Assembly (NCBI GenBank): GCA_016209245.1
Contig: JACQWN010000147.1
Span: forward strand, 1 to 12,273
DNA: 12,273 nucleotides
Reading direction: 5' to 3'
Source: Bacteroidia bacterium
GTDB taxonomy: Bacteria > Bacteroidota > Bacteroidia > Bacteroidales > BM523
The notes beneath the pieces are model-generated. The model had not been told where the DNA came from, made no database searches, and saw nothing but the letters and a program-made list of their open reading frames with translations. Numbering within the stretch: the first letter of the stretch is position 1; each line of letters begins with the position of its first letter. Shown here piece by piece: positions 6,374 through 12,273 of the stretch. A program made the translations under genes and the position numbers.

Positions 6374-7960
6374 ATGAATCGTATAGAAATTTTAAATGAA
6401 AAAGTCTATGACTTTAATAGGAATACAGAAAATGATGGTTCTATAATAGAGGATCTATTAGTAGAATTATCTGAATCAAAGCAGAATCAGGATGAATATA
6501 AAAGAATTGTGCAAATTTTAGAAAATATTTCTGATGATGATAATAGAATTAACGTTAATAATTACAAGTTGTATTTTTATTCAAAGACTAAAAATATTAC
6601 AAAGGCTATTAAATGTCTAAAGTTGTCAATTCTTATAAGCATTGTGGAATATATTACAAAGAATAAAACAAGTTCCGATGCAGCACAGGAGATAGATGCA
6701 GTTTTTTCATTTATAAACCTGAACAAGTCACAAACACTAAAAATTTATGACGATTTTTTAATAGATTGGAACGATCAGGAATATTCATACTATTTACAAA
6801 AAGAGCATCCTAATGTTATTTTAAATACTACGAAAGTTTTATATACTATATTTTTAGCAAATAAAAAGCTAATTATTTCAGAATTTGATGCAGCTTTAGA
6901 TTTATATTTTAATGTTTTAGAAAATGATGATAAAAACTGGTATTCATTGTTCAATATTGGGTTTATATATTACAAACAAAGAAATATTAATGCTGCAATT
7001 AACTATATTTCAAAATCAATAAATTTAATTAGGGATAATCAAAATGAAATTAATGAATATTTATTGGCCGATAATTATTTTTTACTTGCTAACTGCAACA
7101 GACATTTAAAGAAATATAATTTAGAATCTGACGCGTACAGATTATGTTTACAAGTTGCACCAGAATATGAATTTGCTAAAAATAATCTAGCATATTCGTT
7201 GTATCAGCAAGGTATGTATGCAGAAAGTATGAAATACATAAAAGAATGCATTAAAGAGAATAAAGATGGAGAGTATCCCTATTATAACATGATTAGGGTT
7301 TTAATAAAGCAAGGTAAGTATGAGGATGCCTCAAAATTTATTGAAAAGAATGAAGTCAAATTAAAAAGTAAAAAATCATTAGAGAAATTTAGACAACAAA
7401 TAACAAAAAAGCAAAATTCAGTACAAACAAGTAATATAGAGCAATCAGATGAATTGACTATTATCGAAAAGGAAAAATTGAAACATAAAGATGATGAGCT
7501 TATTTTGACTGAATCGACATTGCTTAGTAAAGAAATTGAAAATGAAAAAGCAATTGAAATATTTTTAGAACAACGCATATTAAATGGGATGGATGTACTT
7601 GGCAGAAAGCTTAAAATGTTTAATGCGAAGGATTATGGAAGGCAATATCCTACACCTATTGGTAGAATAGATCTGCTTACAATTGATATAGTAACTAATG
7701 ATATTGTAATTATTGAATTAAAAAAAGGAAAATCAGATGATGAAGTTTCTGGTCAAATAGCAAGATATATTGGTTATGCTAAAGATGAAATTGCACAACC
7801 AAACCAAAATGTCATCGGTATTGTTTATGTCTTTTCTGCTTCTGACAAATTAAAATATGCATTAAAATATAATAAGGAAGTCACATTACATGAGTATAAA
7901 AATGGTTTGGTTTAACATATAAATTAATCCGTGCCTAACCATTTGGCGTCTATACAGACG
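6291..7960 (+). mobile_element. predicted 1,670-bp integron-like gene cassette (TPR-NucS cargo)
   Basis: The cassette is bounded by the two directly repeated attC-like sites, with the putative G|TT crossover at each. It holds a single gene in the same direction as the sites, with short flanks, the standard architecture of an integron cassette. Its 5' end (G)TTAGGA is complementary to its own 3' arm GCCTAAC (7933-7939) over 6 bases, and the flanking resident arms ATATAAC and GTTATAT are fully complementary. Both are what a cassette insertion creates. No tyrosine recombinase is in the window, so this would be an isolated cassette or part of an array lacking an integrase. The alternative is a tandem-like duplication of a regulatory repeat. 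Confidence 0.5.
6374..7915 (+). CDS. TPR-repeat protein with C-terminal NucS-like (DUF91) nuclease domain
   Basis: The protein has 513 aa and no signal peptide. Residues ~1-150 are helical and unrecognised. Residues ~152-325 hold several tetratricopeptide-like repeats ('WYSLFNIGFIYYKQRNINAA', 'ADNYFLLANCNRHLKKYN', 'EFAKNNLAYSLYQQGMYAES', 'YPYYNMIRVLIKQGKYEDAS'). A charged linker follows (330-385), then a C-terminal NucS/DUF91-type PD-(D/E)xK domain (~385-490): 'YGRQYPTPIGRIDLLTIDI' with D433, 'IVIIELKKGKSDDE' with E448 and K450, and Q461 in 'GQIARYIGY'. All catalytic positions are intact. The TPRs may sense a protein partner and the C-terminus cut DNA or RNA; this is inference. The gene is strikingly AT-rich and is enclosed by the attC-like sites, so it is the likely cargo of a mobile cassette. 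A defence function is plausible but unproven. Confidence 0.85.
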   Translation: MNRIEILNEKVYDFNRNTENDGSIIEDLLVELSESKQNQDEYKRIVQILENISDDDNRINVNNYKLYFYSKTKNITKAIKCLKLSILISIVEYITKNKTSSDAAQEIDAVFSFINLNKSQTLKIYDDFLIDWNDQEYSYYLQKEHPNVILNTTKVLYTIFLANKKLIISEFDAALDLYFNVLENDDKNWYSLFNIGFIYYKQRNINAAINYISKSINLIRDNQNEINEYLLADNYFLLANCNRHLKKYNLESDAYRLCLQVAPEYEFAKNNLAYSLYQQGMYAESMKYIKECIKENKDGEYPYYNMIRVLIKQGKYEDASKFIEKNEVKLKSKKSLEKFRQQITKKQNSVQTSNIEQSDELTIIEKEKLKHKDDELILTESTLLSKEIENEKAIEIFLEQRILNGMDVLGRKLKMFNAKDYGRQYPTPIGRIDLLTIDIVTNDIVIIELKKGKSDDEVSGQIARYIGYAKDEIAQPNQNVIGIVYVFSASDKLKYALKYNKEVTLHEYKNGLV

Positions 7961-7966
7961 TTATAT
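7933..7966 (+). repeat. attC-like site B (right copy)
   Basis: The site runs from GCCTAAC (7933-7939, a perfect RYYYAAC box) to GTTATAT (7960-7966). The core 7939-7963 matches site A at 24 of 25 positions. Here A7958 restores a perfect inner stem, CGTCT-ATAC-AGACG, which in site A has one T-C mismatch, so the hairpin seems to be maintained. It lies 18 nt after the stop of the TPR-NucS gene and 58 nt before the CXC gene. A terminator is an alternative, but no U-run follows. Confidence 0.6.
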
Positions 7967-8023
7967 GAAATTGGAAGCATTGGGTGTTCTTCTTTGCAAA
8001 TATTAACATAAATATAGATATAT

Positions 8024-8497
8024 ATGAAAAAAAAGTACAATTGTAATTGTAAATCGGGATGTACGAATAAAAGATGTTTATGTCTTAAAAATAGAGAACC
8101 CTGTGATAGTAATTGCTATTGCATAAAATGTAAAAATCCTTTTAATGGAGTAGATATAAAAAAATTATCTATCTGTGCAATAGAAAATATTCAGATATTG
8201 AAAAAATTAAAGGAAAAGGATTTGGAGAAAGAATACGAATTACCTTGTGAATGTGAGAAAGTAAAACTTAAAGATTTACTAGGTGAATATGAATGTAGTG
8301 AATGTGAAACTGTACATTGGTATTCATTTTGTTGGGATGATGTAGTTCAGGATGATTGTACATGGCATTGTGAAATATGCGGAGAATGCAGAGATTGGAG
8401 AGAATGGCATTGTGAAAGATGTAATAAATGTACATATGGGGTAACATTACCATGTGAACATTGTGGTAGAAAAGGAAAGTATCAAATTAATACTTGA
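8024..8497 (+). CDS. small zinc protein: CXC (tesmin/TSO1-like) domain plus CTCHY-like cysteine cluster
   Basis: The protein has 157 aa. Residues 7-38 fit the nine-cysteine CXC/CRC motif almost exactly: C7-x-C9-x3-C13-x4-C18-x-C20-x6-C27-x3-C31-x-C33-x2-C36-x-N38. In eukaryotes (tesmin, TSO1, LIN54) this motif binds two or three zincs and DNA, usually as a pair; here a single copy is present. After a helical linker (45-70) a second cluster follows: C75, C77, C91, C94, H98, C103, C112, then 'WHCEICGECRDWREWHCERC' (114-133), C136, C144, C147. Its 'HC-x2-C-x2-C...HC-x2-C-x2-C' core recalls CTCHY zinc fingers. Cysteine and histidine spacing is the whole basis of the call. The gene begins just after attC-like site B, is AT-rich, and ends 5 nt before the peptidase gene. 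Function unknown; DNA or protein binding is inferred. Confidence 0.7.
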   Translation: MKKKYNCNCKSGCTNKRCLCLKNREPCDSNCYCIKCKNPFNGVDIKKLSICAIENIQILKKLKEKDLEKEYELPCECEKVKLKDLLGEYECSECETVHWYSFCWDDVVQDDCTWHCEICGECRDWREWHCERCNKCTYGVTLPCEHCGRKGKYQINT

Positions 8498-8502
8498 ATA
8501 TT

Positions 8503-11500
8503 ATGAAAAAAATCGTCCTTTTTGTACTGACAGTAATAAATGTACTGTATTTTTCCAAAGCTGAGGAATATTTTGGAAAAGCCGCTGAACAGCTTGTTAA
8601 AAATGCTGCTTTAGTAAGAACAGACAAGAACCATAATATCCCTGTTTATATCAAATTCAAGAGCGGATATGAAATTGATATTTCTCAATTCGATAACTGG
8701 TTCACGGAAACATTTCAGCCGGAAAATAACATTTCTTTTCAACAGGTTGGTTGGGAAAAAGATAATCTCGGTTTTATCCACTATCGCTATCGTCAGCTAT
8801 ATGAGGGTGTACAATTAAGAGATGCAAATTTTATACTGCATACATTGGATGGAAAGATAAGCTCGTTGAACGGAAAATTATTTACAAAAATTCAATCGGT
8901 TAATACAATAAATTTGACCATTGATCAGGCACGGGAAAATGCCTTAGCCAATATTAAGGCGGAAAAATATAAATGGGAATCGGCGCAGGAAGAGGTTTTT
9001 TTAAAGAAGGTATCAGGTAATCCGGAAGCTACTTATTACCCTGCCGGGAAAAAAGTATTAATCCCCCAAAATGACTATAAAACTTGGATATATGCATATC
9101 GCTTTTCAATTTATGCAGCAAAGCCATTATCTTATGCCGATTATTTTATTAACTGTGAAACCGGTGCAGTAGAGCTGATTCTCGACAGATTACATTTTGC
9201 AGATGAACCGGGAGTAGCCGAGACAAAATATAGCGGTACGCAAAATATTATTGCTGACAGCTACAGCGGCACATACCGTCTTCGTGAAGCCGGCAGGGGA
9301 GACGGAATTGAAACATACAACATGCAAACCGGTACTGACTATGGCTCTGCCGTTGATTTTACCGATGATGATAATTATTGGAATAATGTAAATGCACAGT
9401 ATGATGAAGCCGCTACAGACGCCCATTGGGGCGCTGAAATGACTTATGATTATTATTTTACAATGCACAACAGGAACAGCATTGACAATAACGGAATGAA
9501 ATTACTGAGCTATATTCATTTTGATGTGAATTACTCCAATGCATTCTGGGACGGACAAAGTATGACTTATGGCGATGGCGAGGGCAGTCCTTTCTGCGTT
9601 CTTGATGTTTGCTCGCATGAATTTACGCATGGAGTAACAGAATATACCGCAAATCTTAATTATACAACTGATGAGTCGGGTGCATTAAACGAGGGATTTA
9701 GCGATATTTTTGGCGTCTCAGTTGAGTTTTTTGCAAAACCGTCACAGGCAAACTGGACTATGGGTGAAGATCTCGGTTTTTTTATAAGAGATATAGCAAA
9801 TCCAAATGCTACTGAAAATCCCGATACTTATTTGGGAGATTATTGGGATTCGTTTGGAGAGCAGCATCAAAACTCTACTGTTATAAGCCATTGGTTTTAT
9901 CTTGTATCGGAAGGTGGCAGTGGAACAAATGATAACGGCGATGCTTACACCGTTAATTCAATAGGCATGAATAAGGCAGAAACAATCACATACCGTACAC
10001 TCTCCGTATATTTGACTAATACCTCCGACTATGCTGACACCCGTTTTTATTCGATAATCTCAGCAATTGACCTTTTCGGCGCCTGTTCGCCCGAAGTTGA
10101 AACAGTTACCAATGCATGGTTTGCTGTTGGCGTGGGCAATGCTTATGTCCCTTATGTATTCAGCGATTTCACTGCCGATTTTACTACTAATTGCAGCCCG
10201 CCTGCTATTATTAATTTCCAAAACCAAAGCATCAATGGCATGAGCTTTTATTGGGATTTCGGCGATGGTACGACAAGCACTGTAATTTCACCTACTCACA
10301 GCTACAGCTCTTTTGGAAATTTTGATGTTACCTTAATTGCTGATGGCGGCACGTGTGGCATTGATACAATAATTAAAGCTGATTTTATCAGCATCAATAC
10401 AGCAAATCCCTGCATAGCCATAATGCCATCGTCAGGGAATTTAACTATTTCCGATTGTTCTGGAATTCTTTATGACAGCGGCGGAAATGATAATTATCAG
10501 GATATGACTAATTCTGTAACAACTATTGCACCTGTCAGTGCCAACCAAATTATTCTGACTTTTATCATGTTCGATTATGAACAGGATTGGGATAGCTTAT
10601 TTATATATGACGGACCTGACATATACAGTCCTTTAATAGGTGGATATACTGGGGTTTCACTTCCAAATGGAGGAACCATTATATCCACTGCCGGACAGAT
10701 CACTTTGCGTCAATTTACCGATCAGGCAGTGACCAGGCCTGGATTTATAGCCAACTGGCAATGTATTTATCCTGAAAGTCCGCCTGTAGCAAACTTTCAG
10801 GCAGATGTTCAAAGCACATGCACCGGACAAGTAAATTTTACTGACCTTTCAATTAACGGGCCTTCACAATGGTTATGGAATTTTGGCGATGGTGATACTT
10901 CAGCCCTGCAACATCCTATACATATTTATTCTTCATCCGGAAGCTATACTGTTATGCTTTTAGCCACTAATATCTATGGTTCAGATACATTACAAATAAT
11001 TGATTATATTTCAGTTAATTTACCAGACAATCCGGTAGTGGTAGGCGATACAAGCTGCGGTGCCGGTTCAGCAATCCTTTCCGCTTCCGGTTCAGGCGAG
11101 CTTTTATGGTATGATTCTCCCAGCGATGGAAATCTTATTTATACAGGTACGGTTTTCAATACCCCTTTTCTCGATACTACTACAATTTATTATGTTTCAA
11201 ATAATATTACTTATTCTGTTCAATATACTGGAAAACCTGATAATTCAGGCGGTGGCGGATATTTTGGAAATCCCTCATATATCCATTACCTTGTTTTCGA
11301 TTGCTTTACACCTATGACTCTAATTTCTGTAAAAGTGTATGCCGGTGGTGCAGGGAACCGTCAGATAGCTTTGAGGGATAGTTCTTTTAACATTATCCAA
11401 TACCTTGATGTATATGTTCCTGACGGTGAAAGCCGTGTTACCCTTAATTTTAACATCCCTGTAGCCGATAACTTGCAGCTTGTTGGACTTGAATCGCCAA

Positions 11501-12168
11501 ATCTTTACCGTAATAACGCAGGTGTTTCCTATCCTTATGAAATACCCGGTCAAATCAGCATAAAATGGAGCAGTGCAAGTACAAATCCCTACAATTATTA
11601 CTATTACTTTTATGATTGGGAAGTACAGGCCGAATCCTGTATCAGTCAGTGTGTCCCTGTCACAGCTACCATCATTTCTATTCAAAGTAATTTCACAGAG
11701 GATACGATTTTTACTTCACAACCTGATACAATCATTCTCAGCCCCGGTGCCGGTTTCGATTCTTACCTCTGGCAGGATGGCAGCACCGATGAATATTTTT
11801 CCGTATCTTCTTTCGGCTGGTATTATGTTACAATTACAGAAAATGGATGTATCTTGACCGATTCACTGTTCGTTGATTACCCTGTTAAAATTGTCAAACT
11901 AAGTGACAACGAATCGCCAATAAAAGTTTTTCCAAATCCATTCAGGAATATTCTCTATATTAGTTTTTATATTCAAAATCAAATAGAATCAGATATTTTT
12001 ATTGAAATTTCAAATATTCACGGACAAAATATTTATTCAAAATATTATCCAAAAATATCAGAATTTCCAGGCTCGGTTAATTTAAGCGATGTTGCAACCG
12101 GTATGTATCTTTTGAATATCAGGACAAAGCAAAAAAATCAAATTATGAAAATCATAGTTGATTTATAA
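8503..12168 (+). CDS. T9SS-exported M4 (thermolysin-like) metallopeptidase with CUB and PKD modules
   Basis: The protein has 1,221 aa from the ATG at 8503; an in-frame TTG at 8494 is rejected because it precedes the natural signal peptide 'MKKIVLFVLTVINVLYFSKA'. Domains in order: FTP-type propeptide (~45-130, 'FIHYRYRQLYEGVQLRDANF'); M4 catalytic domain with HEFTH (372-376), third zinc ligand E397 in 'NEGFSDIFG' and the probable transition-state histidine H455 in 'EQHQNSTVISHWFYLVSEGG'; PKD repeat 1 ('WDFGDG' at 584); CUB domain (637-754); PKD repeat 2 ('WNFGDG' at 792); an Ig-like domain (~844-905); a beta-sandwich domain (~909-1050); a second Ig-like segment (~1074-1127); and a T9SS sorting domain (from ~1138, FPNP at 1143). 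All catalytic residues look intact. It should be secreted, cleave its propeptide, and degrade extracellular protein. It starts 5 nt after the CXC gene, leaving no room for its own promoter in between. Confidence 0.95.
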   Translation: MKKIVLFVLTVINVLYFSKAEEYFGKAAEQLVKNAALVRTDKNHNIPVYIKFKSGYEIDISQFDNWFTETFQPENNISFQQVGWEKDNLGFIHYRYRQLYEGVQLRDANFILHTLDGKISSLNGKLFTKIQSVNTINLTIDQARENALANIKAEKYKWESAQEEVFLKKVSGNPEATYYPAGKKVLIPQNDYKTWIYAYRFSIYAAKPLSYADYFINCETGAVELILDRLHFADEPGVAETKYSGTQNIIADSYSGTYRLREAGRGDGIETYNMQTGTDYGSAVDFTDDDNYWNNVNAQYDEAATDAHWGAEMTYDYYFTMHNRNSIDNNGMKLLSYIHFDVNYSNAFWDGQSMTYGDGEGSPFCVLDVCSHEFTHGVTEYTANLNYTTDESGALNEGFSDIFGVSVEFFAKPSQANWTMGEDLGFFIRDIANPNATENPDTYLGDYWDSFGEQHQNSTVISHWFYLVSEGGSGTNDNGDAYTVNSIGMNKAETITYRTLSVYLTNTSDYADTRFYSIISAIDLFGACSPEVETVTNAWFAVGVGNAYVPYVFSDFTADFTTNCSPPAIINFQNQSINGMSFYWDFGDGTTSTVISPTHSYSSFGNFDVTLIADGGTCGIDTIIKADFISINTANPCIAIMPSSGNLTISDCSGILYDSGGNDNYQDMTNSVTTIAPVSANQIILTFIMFDYEQDWDSLFIYDGPDIYSPLIGGYTGVSLPNGGTIISTAGQITLRQFTDQAVTRPGFIANWQCIYPESPPVANFQADVQSTCTGQVNFTDLSINGPSQWLWNFGDGDTSALQHPIHIYSSSGSYTVMLLATNIYGSDTLQIIDYISVNLPDNPVVVGDTSCGAGSAILSASGSGELLWYDSPSDGNLIYTGTVFNTPFLDTTTIYYVSNNITYSVQYTGKPDNSGGGGYFGNPSYIHYLVFDCFTPMTLISVKVYAGGAGNRQIALRDSSFNIIQYLDVYVPDGESRVTLNFNIPVADNLQLVGLESPNLYRNNAGVSYPYEIPGQISIKWSSASTNPYNYYYYFYDWEVQAESCISQCVPVTATIISIQSNFTEDTIFTSQPDTIILSPGAGFDSYLWQDGSTDEYFSVSSFGWYYVTITENGCILTDSLFVDYPVKIVKLSDNESPIKVFPNPFRNILYISFYIQNQIESDIFIEISNIHGQNIYSKYYPKISEFPGSVNLSDVATGMYLLNIRTKQKNQIMKIIVDL

Positions 12169-12273
12169 AATTTTCATCTAAAATATTTTATGATTTATTA
12201 TCAGACATTTAGAAAAATTATTATATTTGTACTTCTAAATTCAAGTAATTAATGCAACTTTTTAGAGGAGAAA
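12169..12273 (+). promoter_or_regulatory. 3' intergenic region with -7 box and possible start of the next gene
   Basis: TATATTTG at 12222-12229 fits the -7 consensus; no TTTG is at the -33 distance. Downstream, two readings compete. An ATG at 12252-12254 opens a frame (MQLFRGE) to the window edge. Alternatively GAGGAG at 12265-12270 is a Shine-Dalgarno sequence for a start just outside the window, which would be unusual for this group. AT-rich sequence after the peptidase stop (12169-12192) has no strong terminator. Confidence 0.35.

Noticed and set aside
7282..7578. 98-aa open frame on the - strand
   Set aside because: Antisense shadow of the TPR/linker part of the nuclease gene; a Phe/Ser/Ile-rich composition is what such AT-rich antisense frames give.
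7940..7966. Site B as a simple rho-independent terminator of the TPR-NucS gene
   Set aside because: The inner stem is only 5 bp, no T-run follows, and a near-identical copy lies upstream of the gene, where a terminator would make little sense.
8494..8502. TTG start for the M4 peptidase
   Set aside because: It overlaps the stop of the CXC gene and adds three residues before a textbook signal peptide that begins at the ATG at 8503.
11320..11685. 121-aa open frame on the - strand
   Set aside because: It lies wholly inside the M4 peptidase gene, antisense to a well-supported domain, and has no recognisable family or start context.
1..12273. CRISPR array, tRNA or rRNA genes
   Set aside because: No regularly spaced repeat series and no tRNA-like or rRNA-like sequence was seen on either strand.

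Overview
The window looks like the chromosome of an AT-rich member of the Bacteroidota, probably a Bacteroidales/Flavobacteriia-type environmental lineage. Three things point there: two large secreted proteins end in the type IX secretion (T9SS) sorting domain (YPNP / FPNP followed by the 'G-x-Y-x-L/I' end), several upstream regions carry the Bacteroidota -7 box TAnnTTTG, and most genes lack a Shine-Dalgarno sequence. All genes that I accept are on the + strand.

Layout. (1) 1-~1030: 3' part of an IS1634-type insertion sequence whose transposase is broken by a frameshift. It is followed by a ~33-codon remnant of an interrupted gene (1034-1132). (2) 1163-1930: HARE-HTH protein with a possible decayed PD-(D/E)xK domain. 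(3) 2072-2641: AT-rich conserved hypothetical. (4) 2684-4525: T9SS-exported parallel beta-helix (pectate-lyase-3-like) protein, carrying a 14-bp perfect inverted repeat in its leader and a run of 17 A in the coding sequence. (5) 4580-6112: AAA-ATPase-like/PDDEXK_9 protein. (6) 6260-7966: two directly repeated, integron attC-like sites flanking a TPR-NucS-type nuclease gene (6374-7915). (7) 8024-8497: small bacterial CXC (tesmin/TSO1-like) zinc protein with a second CTCHY-like cysteine cluster. (8) 8503-12168: large T9SS-exported M4 (thermolysin-like) metallopeptidase. (9) 12169-12273: intergenic region with a -7 box and perhaps the start of the next gene.

The region reads as an accessory stretch in which very AT-rich acquired genes (2072, 6374, 8024) are interleaved with less AT-rich exported enzymes. 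The strongest new signal is the pair of short sites around the TPR-NucS gene. They are near-identical over 25 bp, and their outer arms are complementary in exactly the crosswise manner expected if a 1,670-bp circular cassette (6291-7960) had been inserted at a G|TT crossover in a resident site. No integrase is visible. Three proteins in 7 kb carry intact or possibly decayed PD-(D/E)xK nuclease folds, so a defence or mobile-element role for part of this stretch is plausible but not shown by the sequence.
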